NCBI GenBank assembly: GCA_963575745.1
Contig: CAUYUJ010018482.1
Location: forward strand, 581,382-645,381
From: Prorocentrum cordatum
Lineage: Eukaryota > Sar > Dinophyceae > Prorocentrales > Prorocentraceae
Length of the DNA stretch: 64,000 nt
Direction of reading: 5' to 3'
This document shows positions 1 to 10,169 of this stretch, one piece after another. The position numbers and the translations under genes are program-made. Every line of letters starts with the position of its first letter. The stretch's first letter is position 1. The notes beneath the pieces are model-generated. The model did not search any database, was not told where the DNA came from, and saw nothing but the letters and a program-made list of their open reading frames with translations.

Positions 1-229
1 TTTGACAAAATCGTGGCGTCGGGGATTTGGGGAGAATGTTCACATACTTCAACTTTGAGGGCTCTTACCCGGATTGGGGACACTCCACTCGGGGCAGCCC
101 CAGGTGCAGGCCGACGGGTGGCGCCTGGCTCGTGCTGGCACGGCGCGCGATCTCACAGATGCCCCGCGTGGAATGTATCCGCGCGACCGCATGTCCGCGG
201 GATCGTGCCCCGGATCCTAGACTCAACAA

Positions 230-360
230 CAAACGAGGGGGGGAAGTGGGAAGGAGAAGGCCTTCTCAAGAGGTTCGGAACTCCCCCGGCCCTCTGAGAA
301 GCTCTCTGAGCCTCCCCCGAGGACAGAAACCACCGCTCAGAAGGCGCGAGGGCTTCTGAG
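230..360 (-). repeat. Dispersed TTCTCAGAAG-rich repeat, copy 1 (inverted)
   Basis: Read on the minus strand, this stretch matches 29325-29510 and 47765-47955. The shared words include TTCTCAGAAG, GAAGCCCTCGCGCCTTCTGA and AAGGCCTTCTC. It is a dispersed repeat with short internal palindromes. No coding function is seen. Confidence 0.6.
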
Positions 361-482
361 GAGGAGGAGGAGGAGGAGCAGGAGGAGCAGGAGGAGCAGG
401 AGGAGCAGGAGGAGGAGGAGGAGGAGGAGGAAGAGGAGGAGGAGAGGAGAGAGGGGGAGGAGGAGGAGGAGGAGGAGGAGGA
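355..482 (+). repeat. (GGA)n/(GGAGCA)n microsatellite
   Basis: Nearly pure purine triplet tract, mostly AGG/GGA with GGAGCA interruptions. It opens long glycine-, serine- or leucine-rich frames on both strands, which are composition artefacts. A complementary CCT tract follows at 668-742, so the two could pair. The rest of 1-980 is GC-rich with no supported gene. Confidence 0.9.
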
Positions 483-667
483 GGTGAGACGGCCCTCTCC
501 TCCTCGCGTTCCCTCCTCGCTCGCGGCCGAATCGCGCCCCCGGGATGCCACACGCCCGAGGGCGCGGAGGCGGAGCCCTTCGCCGCGCGCACCTCCGCCC
601 TCTGCGGCCCTGCTCCGCCGCCCCTCCGGCACTGCGGCCCCGCGGGGCCCCGCCGTGCGCTTTCCGC

Positions 668-742
668 TCCCCCTCCTCCTCCTCCTCCTCCTCCTCCTCC
701 TCCTTCTCCTCCTCCTCCTCCTCCTCCTCCACCTCCTCCCCC
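668..742 (+). repeat. (CCT)n microsatellite
   Basis: Uninterrupted CCT triplets with two CTT variants. It is the inverse of the GGA tract at 355-482. Confidence 0.9.
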
Positions 743-867
743 TCCCTCTCCGCTTTCCCCCCCGCGCGAGGCGCCCGAGGGCCCCACGAGCTTCCCGGCC
801 GGGGCCCCGGCGCTCGTCGGTCGGGGCGCGCGGCGATGGGGTCGCCCTGAGGGCGGGCCTGTCCTGT

Positions 868-935
868 CCCCCTCCTACAGGAGGAATGCTCCAACATGGT
901 CAAGAAGTGATTCTGGGAAGGTGCTTCGACCATGT
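868..935 (+). mobile_element. Left-arm remnant of TIR family T1
   Basis: GTCCCCCTCCTACAGGAGGA followed by an ACATGGTCAAGAAG-like stretch resembles the left arm of the T1 elements at 1749-1933 and 59234-59391. I see no matching right arm nearby, so it is probably a truncated copy. Confidence 0.4.
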
Positions 936-982
936 TTGGCCGCTTCTAGCCCCCGGGCCCCCTCAACAGCCCCAGCGGTGAT

Positions 983-1500
983 CTCAGTAGTCGTCACCCC
1001 CCTCCAGGGAGCCCACAAAGGACGCACGCGCCCAACTACGTACATGAACACGCCCCCACAGTCCGCGAGACCAGCCGCGTGATACGAACGTTCGCGCAAC
1101 GCGTACTCTCGAAACCAACGTGGATTCACGTACTTGTACGTCCTTCTTTCGCTCCTGACCAACTTGGCGGCCCCCACCATGGGGGGCGGATATCATGGCG
1201 GGGGCCGTGATCTCTTCCCCGATGTCATGGCCCCCTCGTCTTGTTTCCACGGTCCTCTGGTCGCCCCCTCGTCCACGCACATGCCTCCGGCAGTGCTTGA
1301 CGAACTCCCCTCTTGGACGCCCCCCCGCTCGGATCGGGACGATCGAGATGGGCACCGTAAGAATGGGTACGATGCCCGCCGCGGTCGTTGTTCTCTGAAG
1401 GCGAGACGCCGCCTGCCCAACAGCGGCTGCTGCCTGTTTTCGACAGCACGTGTTGTTGGGCACTGTGCCCATTTTGCTCCTACCCGTTTCGGTCGCCCAA
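983..1500. other. No gene; holds dispersed repeat R1 copy 1 (1170-1345)
   Basis: 1170-1345 matches 60440-60620 in the same orientation. Shared words include GGATATCATGGCGGGGG, GATATC/TGATCTC, TTTCATGGC/GTCATGGC and CTCTTGGAC. The rest of the stretch has no convincing coding signal. Confidence 0.5.
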
Positions 1501-1504
1501 GAAT

Positions 1505-1665
1505 CTGGAAGGGAAACCACACGCAGACACAATTCATCGTCGATCCCCAGGAGAATATGGGAACCTATGGGACGTGGGGGGGAAGACAGAGACCCAGAAG
1601 AGATGGAAAGATATTCTTGTGATTTGTGTGTATTTACTTGTGTGTCTGTGTGCCCCTTCAAAGCA
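1505..1665 (+). mobile_element. MITE-like element T2, copy 1
   Basis: About 160 bp matching 3598-3760: CACACGCAGACACAATTCAT, a GGGAA/CGGGAA-rich middle with GGGGGGAAGACAGA, then TTTGTGTGTATTTACTTGTG and CCCCTTCAA. The left end (CACGCAGACACAA) is roughly complementary to the right end (TTGTGTGTCTGTGTG). This suggests a small non-autonomous inverted-repeat element. No protein is encoded. Confidence 0.6.
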
Positions 1666-1748
1666 GTCTTGGGCGCCCGCCCCTCGGACGCCCCCGACAT
1701 GGGCGCGTCGTGCGCCGCGGCCTGGGACGCAGGGGTGCCTTGCTCTAA

Positions 1749-1933
1749 GTCGGCCTTGTCCCCCTACACGGGGATTTTCGACGAAAAATAAAAGATACCC
1801 CAAACATAGTCAAAACATAGTCCAAACATAGTGGGGGGACTATTTTTTTAGCATGTTTTGACCTTTTTGGTGTATTTTGGCGGGTATTTGTCATGTTTCG
1901 TTGAAAATCCCCCTGTAGGGGGACACGCCCGAC
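1749..1933. mobile_element. TIR element of family T1 (185 bp)
   Basis: The left arm begins GTCGGCCTTGTCCCCCTACA and continues CGGGGATTTTC. The right arm ends GGGGGACACGCCCGAC. The arms pair over about 30 bases with three mismatches. The AT-rich middle carries direct CAAACATAGT repeats. Related copies are at 36089-36233, 36428-40871, 53222-53370 and 59234-59391. No target-site duplication is clear. Confidence 0.75.
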
Positions 1934-2446
1934 AGAAGCCTAGCTCCAGGGCGGCGGCGCGATGGCGCGAAGAGGACCGCGCGCCGCGGCTCGAGTCGTG
2001 AAGAAAGACGGGCGGCTTTCTGCTATCTTCGGCCTCTGGCCTGGCATCGCTCGGACGTGTGCATGTTTTTCTCGGCGAGGACCCTCCAGGACCATCCTGG
2101 ACCATCGAGCAACAAAAACACGCACGAAACCGAAAAATGCACGGGAAATATGGACGTCTGAGCGGTGGCGAGCTGGGGCCCTCGCTCTAACCGGGGGGCT
2201 ATCAGACAGCTGCTCAGGGAAGGGGTCGAGACCTTTGGGGGTCTGCGCTGCGAAACAAAACGCGGCGTCGGGAGGCCTGGGGACGGGGGTCAGCGCTGAG
2301 GGGGTGTGGGTTCCGCCAGTCCCCTCTGGTTGGCTTGGGTTTGGGAACCACGTGCGGTCGATGCCCCCCACTCCGCCTTTCGCTGGCCTAGGCTTTGGGA
2401 TCTACTGAGCGGCTGGCTGGGGCTCGCGACACGGCCTTTTCAAGTC
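1934..2446. other. No gene recognised
   Basis: Unique-looking GC-rich DNA. 2215-2270 (GGTCGAGACCTTTGGGGGTC and flanks) resembles, in reverse orientation, the dispersed repeat R5 at 42395-42580. Confidence 0.4.
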
Positions 2447-2539
2447 GGGGATCGACTGCAAAATCGGTTTACCCCAAACCTGATTTTTTGTTGAATCTAC
2501 GGATGCGTGGGGTAAATCAATTCTCTGTAGTCGATCCCC
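2447..2539. mobile_element. 93 bp hairpin element
   Basis: GGGGATCGACTGCAAAAT then GGTTTACCCC on the left is answered by GGGGTAAATCAATTC then CTGTAGTCGATCCCC on the right. The arms are about 31 bases and pair with few mismatches around a 30-base loop. It could fold as one hairpin or be a short MITE. Confidence 0.65.
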
Positions 2540-3597
2540 TACTCGAGCCTTGGCTGATCTGGATGAGCGCTGACCCGGGTCAGTGCGTTCCAGGCTCGGG
2601 CTGGCCTCGGCCGGCTGATGCCAGCGTGGCAGATCAGAGGGGGCTTCCCAAAAGGGTCGAGGACACCAGGGGTCGAGGGTTCGAGGGATCGAGGTCACGG
2701 CCTCTGGGCTTTGTTGTTTGTCCTTTTTGGGCTTTCCAGAGCCTTTGGTCGCGACGGCTGGATCCGCCTCGGAAGTCTGGCCAGAACACACCCTGGGATG
2801 GGTCCGGGTCGACTGACGCCGCGTCACTGACGCCCAGACCAAGGCCCCATCGCGTCGTGAAAATATCACGACTGGAGGAGTTTGGCAACTTTCTGCTTCC
2901 GGAGGTCCGTACAGGGCCTCGGTGCCGTCAGAAAACGATCTGGGATGAAAAGCCGCTCCCGGGGAAGGGGTCGGGACCTCTGGGGTCCATGTTGTGAAAA
3001 TGATCACGACGTGGATCTGGGGAGAAGCGGTGTGCTGCTCTGCGGTGGCGAGGTCGTCGGAAGCGTATGGACTCCCCAAACTCCAATGCCTACGTGGGGC
3101 GCTCTCGAAATGGCCCCGCCTTCTTGATCGAGAGGTTGATTTACTGTCTTCGGCGGAAGACGGGCGGAAGCAGGCGGAAGGAAAACGAGGCTGGCTCCGT
3201 TGGCGGAAGTTGGCGCCATGGAGCATTCCCCCGCAAGGTTTTTTCTCAAGCCGTGCTTGCATTCTGTGGGTCTTCCACTTGTTTCCTTGAGCGACTGGTT
3301 GTGTTCAGCGAGGATCCTCTAAGTGGCCGGCCGTTGCCGCCCTGTGCGCAGGGGTTGTGTCCAGCGAGGTTGCGCCACGTTGCCGCCCGTTGCCGCTTCG
3401 TTGTCGCCTCGTGCGCTGGGTGGGTCCGGCGAGTCTTCGCCACGTTGCCGCCCGGCGCCGTTCCGTTGCCGCCTCTGGCTTGCGCCGCGCAGACTGCACC
3501 CCACAGCTCACATCGCATAGCTTGCACAGCACTGCTGGCTCATCCACGGTGCAAGATTTACTGTTTGGGGCCAGCGTTGGCTAACCTTGTTCCCTAA
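2540..3597. other. No gene; R5 fragment and short tandem repeats
   Basis: 2885-2995 resembles, inverted, the R5 repeat at 42395-42580 and 47015-47135 (GGAAGGGGTCGGGACCTCTG). 3330-3490 holds two to three degenerate copies of a roughly 75-base unit around GTTGCCGCCCGTTGCCGC. No supported coding region. Confidence 0.45.
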
Positions 3598-3760
3598 TAT
3601 CAGGAGGGGAAAAAACACACAGACACAATTAATCGTCGATTCCCCAGAAAATACGGGAAAATACGGGAAGTGGGGGGAAGACAGAAATCAAACAAATATA
3701 GGAAAATATGGGGAATCTTTTTATTTGTGTCTATTTATTTGTGTGTCCCAGGGCCCCTTC
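3598..3760 (+). mobile_element. MITE-like element T2, copy 2
   Basis: Second copy of the element at 1505-1665: AACACACAGACACAATTAAT, repeated CAAATA/GGGAAAATA words, then TTTATTTGTGTCTATTTATT and CCCCTTCAA. It is more AT-rich than its surroundings. Confidence 0.6.
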
Positions 3761-3884
3761 AATAGAGATCAGAGGTTTCTCTCCCCGGAATCTCCAGAGG
3801 GGGGGGCGAGGGGGAGGCGTCGCCCAGGCCCAGCTGCGGTCTGGAACGGTCTGGGGTTGACTCACGAAGGTGTGGTGGCTCGCT

Positions 3885-4640
3885 GTGGTGCAGCTATGAA
3901 GCTCACTACAATCAAAAACCCTGATGAGGACGCGCGACTTTGCTCAGGGTACCCCTGCGTTCTTGCTCTTCCTTGCTCTTGCGTCCTTGGGGTTTTCGTC
4001 GTCCGCCGCCCCAGAAATCCCAACTTCGGCTTCCAAGGGTCTTGCGTCCTTACCGCGCGTCCTTATTAGGGTTTTTGACTGTATGGTTTTCTGGCTCTCA
4101 ATCTGGCTCAGAAGTGAGACCCACTATGGTGTTCCGGTTCGACTTCAGTCCTCCCGTATCCAGGCATGAGAGAGTCACTATGGTGTCATGGCTCGATCTG
4201 GTCCAGAAATGAAGATCATTGTTGTGTTCTGTCTCGCTTTCATTTCAAACCTTCATATCGCCAAAATATACAAAAGAGTGAGCCGAGTGCTCTGGCTCGG
4301 TTTCAGCTCTCGCAAGTCAAGAGATGTTACTCACTCCGGCGTTCTGGCTCCATTTGGTCCAAAATTGACGCGCTCACTCTGATGTTGTGGCTTGATTTCA
4401 GCACTCGCAGACCCAGACATGAGACTCATTATGGTGTTCTTGTTCGATGTTGTTCTGAAGTGAGGAAAGATTCGTCGCACCAGAATCTCTACAAGAGGGC
4501 CGAATGTTCCTGCTCGATGTCAGCCCTCGCAGATTCCCGAATGAGACTCACTAAGGTGTTCTGGCTTGTTTTCAGCCGTCTTATGTCCAGAAAGTGTAGC
4601 TTGGCAGAGGATACCATTCCAGCTGTCCTATGTCCAGGGA
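3885..4640 (+). repeat. Degenerate minisatellite, about 50-60 bp unit
   Basis: Recurring core GAGACTCACTATGGTGTTCT, then GGCTCGATTTCAG and a CTCGCAGATCCAGAAATGA-like end. About 12 diverged copies; some units carry deletions. It appears non-coding. Confidence 0.6.
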
Positions 4641-4751
4641 GCGTGGCGGGGCCATAGGCCTCTCACCATTCAAGCTGCCAGGAGTGTCCCTCAGGGCGAT
4701 ACCTTGGCTGGGGCCATGACACCGCCTGGATGTCATGGCCCTGGCCACGAT

Positions 4752-4965
4752 GCGTCACCTCCCCCTCTCCCCCCTTTTCGGCGCGGCCGAAAGCCACGCG
4801 GGAGGAGACTCGGGGCCTCCCCGCCCTTTCTACCCCCACCCGTGAAATGAACCGCCGAGACGGCAAGCTGTACCCTAGGGCGCATGTCCGCTGAGGACCA
4901 GTCTGCCGCCCCTCCTCTCCTCTCCTCCTCCTCCTGCTCCTCCTCCCCCGGGCACGTACTTGTCC
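4752..4965 (+). repeat. Duplicated segment, copy 1
   Basis: TTTTCGGCGCGGCCGAAAGC, then CACGCGGGAGGAGACTCGGG and CCAGTCTGCCGCCCCTCCTC recur at 5635-5760. TTTCGGCGCGGCCGAAA is itself a perfect palindrome. Confidence 0.75.
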
Positions 4966-5214
4966 GCCGGACATTTCGGCGTGCTGACCGCACCAGAGGG
5001 CTCATCAATCAGAGCGTAGAGCACGCACGTTCCGCATTGTGAGGGGCGCATTCGCATACGACCCCGGCCTTTTCCCATGCGAGTTCCTATCGCACCACGC
5101 AATCTCAGGACTTGAAGGATGAGGCTTCCGAGCGGTCGTGGATCACCGACATCTGAGGGTCGCCTCATCCTTAAAGATGGGCTTAGGCGCCCTGAAGCCT
5201 ATAGCGTACTTGGC
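4966..5214. other. No gene recognised
   Basis: GC-rich spacer between the duplicated segment and the polypyrimidine tract. No feature stands out. Confidence 0.4.
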
Positions 5215-6960
5215 AGTCCTCCTTCCTCCCTCCTCCCTCCACCCTCCTCCCTCCTCTATCCTCCCTTCTGCCACCTCCCTCCTCGATCCTCCCTCCTCCC
5301 TCCTCCTCCCTCATCGATCCTCCCTTCTGCCACCTCCCTCCTCCCTCCTCCCTCCTCCTTCCTCCCTCCTCCCTCTTCCCTCCGCCATCCTCCCTCCTCC
5401 TTCCTCCTCCTCCCTCCTCTTCCTCCTCCTCCTCCTCCTCTCTCCCTCCTCTTCCTCTTCCTCTTCCTCTTCCTCTTCTCCTCCTCTCTTCCTCTTCCTT
5501 TTCCTCCTTCTGTTCCGCTTCCTCTTCCTCTTCCTCCTCCTTTTCCTCCTCCCCTTCCTCTTCCCCCTCCCCCTCCTCCTCCTCCTCCGCCTCCTCCTCG
5601 TCCTCCTCCTCTTCTCTCCTCCTCTCCTCCTGCTTCACCCCTCCCACCTTTTCGGCGCGGCCGAAAGCCACGCGGGAGGAGACTCGGGGCCTCTCCGCCC
5701 GTGAAACGTCCCCTCAGGACCCGTCTGCCGCCCCTCCTCTCCTCTCCTTCTCCTCCTGCTGTTCCCTCCTCCCCCTCCCTCCCTCCACCCTCCTCCCTCC
5801 TCTCTCCTCTATCCTCCCTCCTCTATCCTCCCTCCTCCCTCCTCCCTCCTCTCCTCCCTCCTCTATCCTCCCTCCTCCTCCCTCCCACCTCCTCCCTCCG
5901 CCCTCCGCCCTCCTCCCTCCTCCTCCGCCCCCTCCCTCCTCCCTCCCCCCTCCTCCTCCTCGTCCTCCTTTTCATCTTCCTCTTCCTCGCCTCCTCCTCC
6001 TCCCTCCTCCGCCTCCTACTCCTCCTCGTCTCTCTTCCTCTCCTCCTCCTGCTCCCCCCCTCTCCTCCTCCTCTCCTCCTCCTCCTCCTCCTCCCTCTCC
6101 TCCTCCTCCCTTCCTCCTCCTCCTCCTTCTTCTCCTCCTCTCCCTCCTTCCTCCCTTCCTCGGCCCCGTGAACCGTGCTCCTCTGCCTCCCCCTCTCTCT
6201 TCCTCCTCCCCCCTCTTCCTCTTCCTCCTCCTCCTCCTCCTCCTCCTCCTCCTCCTCTCTCTCCCCTCTCCCTCCTCCCTCCTCCCTCCCTCCCTACCCT
6301 CCCTCCCTCCTCCCTCCCTCCCTCCCTCCCCTCCCTCCCTCCCTCCCTCCGTCCCTCTCTCCTCTTCCCTCGTCCCTCCCTCGTCCTTTCCTGGCCATGG
6401 TGCCTTGGAGGTCCAGGAAGGTGTCTATCAGGCGGGCGGGGTGGGAGGGCCGACGCGTTCGCTCGTGCCTGCCCCGTTTTGTGGCAAACGTCGGCTTGAC
6501 GCCTTCTGACACCGTGGCGAGCGACCGACCTCCTTCTCTCTCCTTCCTCCTCCTCCTCCCTCCATCTCTCCCTGCTCCTCCTCCTCCTCCTCCTCTTCCT
6601 CCTCCTTCTCCTCCTTCTCTCCCTCCCCCCGCCTCCTCCCCCTCCCTTCTCCTCCTCGTCCTTCTCCTCCTCCTCTCCTCCTCTCCTCCTCCTCCTCTTC
6701 CTCCTTCTCCTCCTCCTCCTCCTCCTTCTCCTCCTCCTCCTCCTCCTCCTCCTCCTTATCCTCCTCCTCCTCCCCTCCTCCGCCTCCTCCTCCTCCTCCT
6801 TCCTCCTCCTCCTCCTCCTCCTCCTCCACCTCCTCCTCACTCTCCTCCTCCCCTTCACCTCCTCCTCCTCCTCCTCCTCCTCCTCCCTCCTCCTCCCTCT
6901 CCTCTTCCTGCTCCTCCTCCTCCTCCTCCTCCTCCTCCTCCTCCTCCTCCTGGTATCGTC
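5215..6960 (+). repeat. 1.7 kb polypyrimidine (CCT/TCC/CTT) tract
   Basis: Nearly continuous pyrimidine DNA on the + strand, made of CCTCCT, CCCTCC and CTTCCT blocks. It is interrupted by the 5635-5760 duplicate and by a mixed segment at 6392-6530. Such mirror-like R-Y tracts can in principle form triplex (H-DNA) structures; this is inference. The Pro/Ser/Leu-rich or Glu/Arg/Gly-rich frames across it are artefacts. Confidence 0.9.
5635..5760 (+). repeat. Duplicated segment, copy 2
   Basis: Second copy of 4752-4965, with TTTTCGGCGCGGCCGAAAGC and the CACGCGGGAGGAG block, followed by GTCTGCCGCCCCTCC. It sits inside the polypyrimidine tract. Confidence 0.75.
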
Positions 6961-7128
6961 GTCTTCCCCAGCATGGATTTTCGCAACGCGCACCCCCAGA
7001 GGTCTCGACCGGGTTCTTCGGGAAAGCGTTTCATACAGAGTTGCATTCTGGCGTTCCCAGGGCATGGGTTTGGTGGCCTGCATGTCGAGATTCTTGCCGC
7101 GACGCGATGGGTCTTACCCAGGCAACGA

Positions 7129-7310
7129 CGACGGCCACTCCCACCACGTCCACGTCCACGACCACCATGATGACGACGACCACTACCGCTACGACGACCA
7201 CGACAACCACGACCGCGACCACGATCAAGGCGACCACGACAACCACCTCCACGTCCACGACGGCGCTGACGACGACGTCAACGACCACGACCACGACGAC
7301 GCTCGACGAC
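7129..7310 (+). repeat. Degenerate ACGACC/ACCACG short tandem array
   Basis: Dense repeats of CACGACGACCA, CCACGTCCACG and CGACCACGAC. The unit is about 6-9 bases and diverged. It opens artefactual Thr-rich or Asp/His-rich frames. Confidence 0.75.
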
Positions 7311-8440
7311 GACGCTCGAACACGACGCTCCACGGCGATGCCCGACGCCCGGTGCTCGACGGCGACGACGCCCGACGCTCGGCGCTCGACGACGACGCCC
7401 GGCGCTCGGCGCTCGGTGGTCGGCGGTCGGCCGCCGTCGCCCAAGGCCGAAGGGCTCCCCGCCGAGGGCCGAGGCGGCGGCGCGGGGGCGCCCGCGGCGG
7501 CGCCCGCCGACGCGTGGGGGCGACGGGCATCCGCGGCCTCGCAGGGGACGGCCACGACGGTGGCCGAGCTGCAGGCGCGTCGGCCTCCCTCCGCCCTCCG
7601 CCCTCCCTCCCTCCTACCCTCCCGACCTGCTCCCTCCTGACCTCCCTCCCTCCTTCCTTCCGCCCTCCCTCCCTCCTCCCTCCTCCCCTCCTCCCTCCTC
7701 CCTCCCCCCGTCTTCGGCTGGGGAGGAGGCGGGCGGCGGGCGTCGGCCGCCCGCCGCCCGACAGGCCCAGAGGAGCCGCGCGCAGAGCCGGGAGGCGCCG
7801 TGTCAAGCGGTGGGGACGCGTCCCGACCTGCCTATGGGGCCCGCCATCCAAGAACCTGTCGTGGGTTGCACGAGCTGTTCTTCGAGCTTTTCTGGCTGAG
7901 ACTGCTCTGTTTTTGTCAAGCGGCATTCTGTTCCGAGCACATTGTTTTGGTGCTCGAACGCCCTTTTTGTTCCAGCAGCATCCCGTGGTGCGCATAACTA
8001 TAGGAACGCCAGGACGCTCGGTCCCTGCTCAACCAGTGGTACCGTCGTCGCTGGTGGACCGAGATCGGGTCGGACAATAGGGGGAGGTTTCAGGTTTTCG
8101 AGGCTCGTGGTTCTCAGGCGTTGTCGTAGGTTCTCGGCGTGTTTCCGGTAGCTTTGGCTTCTCTGCGGGCGCCCACGGCCTCGCAGGGGACGGCCACGAC
8201 AGCGGCCGAGCTGCAGGCGCCCACTCGCTTCGGCGCGACACGCTATATTCACTTCCAGGTTCCCAAGCGTCGACCTCACGAGCCTTTCCCGGCCTCCCGA
8301 CCTTGCAGAGCAGAGCGACACGCCATGCGCTTGCAAGGCATAGCGTATCGCCGGGGTCGCCGCCGCGACACGCCATCTAATGGCCTTCGGCCCATCCCGC
8401 AACTGTGCCTGGGTTGTGGGTCTGAGGCCTCCTGGATGGT
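7311..8440. other. No gene; two copies of repeat R6
   Basis: 7524-7578 and 8165-8220 share GGCCTCGCAGGGGACGGCCA then CGAC and GGCCGAGCTGCAGGC. A third copy is at 26076-26126. 7320-7440 is rich in GCTCGACGACG and CGCTCGGC repeats, and 7585-7715 in CCTCC runs. Confidence 0.5.
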
Positions 8441-8910
8441 CGTTAGGATCTCGTCGAGGCCTCTCGGGGGCCTCCCGGAGGCAGCTTTGAGGCCTCTTGG
8501 GATGTTTTGAGGCCTCTTTGGGCCTTTTTTGGGTCCCTCTTGGGGCCTCTTGGGGGCCTGTTGGGGGCCTCTTGGGGCTTCTTGGGCGCCTCTTGGGGCC
8601 TCCTGGGCGCTTCTTGGGGCGGAAGGCTTGGACTTTCGGTTCGTGTTCCCCTCTTGGGCCCCTCTTGGGGCCGTCTCGGGTCCCTCTTTGACCGTCTTGG
8701 GCGCCTCTTGGGCTGTTTTGGCGGCCCTCTTGGGCGGGCTGGGGCCCTCTTGGGGGCCTCTGCGGCCGTCTTGTGGCGTACATGGGGGCCTTGGGTCGTC
8801 TTGGAGCGTCGGAAAAGCGGAAAACCCCCAAAAAATTGGTGTTGGCCTCTCGGGGCCCTTGTTGGGAAGGCTCTTGAGTCTCCATTGGGTGACTCGAAGG
8901 CTTCTTGGGC
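8440..8910 (+). repeat. TTGGGGCC/GGCCTCTTGGG array
   Basis: Degenerate short tandem array of GGCCTCTTGGG, CTTGGGGGCCT and CTTCTTGGG words, with a period of about 10-20 bases. Similar arrays are at 27080-27460, 57120-57700 and, in reverse orientation, 33440-34400. It abuts the left end of the 14.4 kb element. Confidence 0.7.
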
Positions 8911-8916
8911 CGTCTT

Positions 8917-9350
8917 TCGGGCTGGACGAAAGGAGGGGATTGGGAAAGGGGGGTTACGAAATCTGCTAAACGCAGCTGGTTTCGGCCCCGCTGCCGGGCA
9001 CATTCTTCGATACATGGGCGCCTCCGCTTTGGTGATGGCGTTGACATATGAGATTTATGTCAGATGAAGTCACTTATAAGTTACTTCAATTATATATGAA
9101 GTTATTTGTAAGTAACTTGAAATCACTTGTAGTGAGATATGTTAAGATCCTGCAACTACCATCCACATCTAACTTAAGTCATTAACATATATACTTAAAT
9201 CACATGTAGAACATATGTTACTTGTGTGCACCCAATTGCCATACTTATAAGTTACTTGTAGTTATACTTATAAATAAGATAAGTTTAAGTCCGATAAGTC
9301 TGCTTTTTCGTCTGCTTTTTGAAAAGGGGGTCGGACACCGAAAAACGCGC
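8917..9350 (+). repeat. Left terminal inverted repeat of the 14.4 kb element
   Basis: Outer part: TCGGGCTGGACGAAAGGAGG, GGGGTTACGAAATCTGCT, then CGATACATGGGCGCCTCC and TTTGGTGATGGCGTTGAC. Inner part (9050-9300): AT-rich with many ACTTATAAGTTACTT-type words. It ends with AAGTCCGATAAGTCTGCTTT and a GAAAAGGGGG...AAAAACGCG segment. It pairs with 23018-23288 in reverse. The AT-rich part is about twice as long here. Confidence 0.8.
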
Positions 9351-9495
9351 AGGTTTTCTTCAGCACAGTGTTTCGCCAGGCGCCAGGCGACCGAGAAGGC
9401 CGTTCATCACCGAGCTCAACCCGCGCAGCCTGGGGGGTAGGAGAGAGGGGGCGGGAATGGCGGGGGGGGGATCGGGAGGGGATGCCATGCGCATT

Positions 9496-10012
9496 GGCGG
9501 CACACCGCCCGCACTTCTCATCGCGGCGCGTTCTGATGTGATTCGTTTCGGCGGCCCACCGCCCACGTCTTGCAAATTCTGAGCAGTTTTATCGCATTGG
9601 CGGCGCACCGCCCATCGCTATGTTTTGCCCGCGTATTGCAATTTGTACGTTTTGCACATGTTGATTGAAGTTTCGTCGCGTTGGCGGTGCACCGCCCACG
9701 TTCCCTTGATTGCGCGAATCGTTTCTTCACGCATCGGCGGAGCACCGCCCACGCAGCACGTTTCATCCGAATTCGTCATCGAATTTGGCGGTACACCGCC
9801 CACGTCCCCGTGATTGCGCGATGCGTTTCTTTCGCGTTGGCGGTGCACCGCCCGCGGCGCATGCTTCGCCCGAGTTTGTCATCGCATTTGGCGGCCCACC
9901 GCCCACGTCACCTTGATTGCGCGAGGTGTTTCTGCATTCGTTGGCGGTGCACCGCCTTCGGCGCACGTTTCATCATATACCGTTTGATTGGTCGCATTGG
10001 CGGCGCACCGCC
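9496..10012. repeat. Palindrome cluster 1: ten GGCGG-N4-CCGCC sites
   Basis: Sites start at 9496, 9550, 9599, 9683, 9736, 9787, 9839, 9890, 9943 and 9999. Spacing is 49-56 bases except for one gap of 84. The perfect form is GGCGGTGCACCGCC; variants change the central four bases (CACA, CCCA, CGCA, AGCA, TACA). The intervals also repeat (ATTGCGCGA, CGTTTCTTC), so this is a higher-order tandem repeat. It precedes the first gene of the element by about 160 bases. Confidence 0.85.
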
Positions 10013-10169
10013 CAGGAGGGGGGAGGAGGGGAGAGGGGGGAGGAGAGGATAGCAGAAGGAAGACGTGAAGGGCCATGCCATTTCCCTTCGCCACAATACG
10101 CTGCCCCTGTCCCACCGAGCGCTTCTGGAGGGGCCGCGGGGCGGGCGCCCCCCGACGCGCCGCGGCGCG

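Noticed and set aside
5119-7170. Proline/serine/leucine-rich and glutamate/arginine-rich frames
   Set aside because: They are direct translations of CCT/GGA tracts and exist in all three frames.
9496-10012. CRISPR-like regular spacing of a palindromic repeat
   Set aside because: The repeat is only 14 bases, the intervals are themselves repeated rather than unique, and introns and gene types show a eukaryote. It is a tandem repeat, not a CRISPR array.
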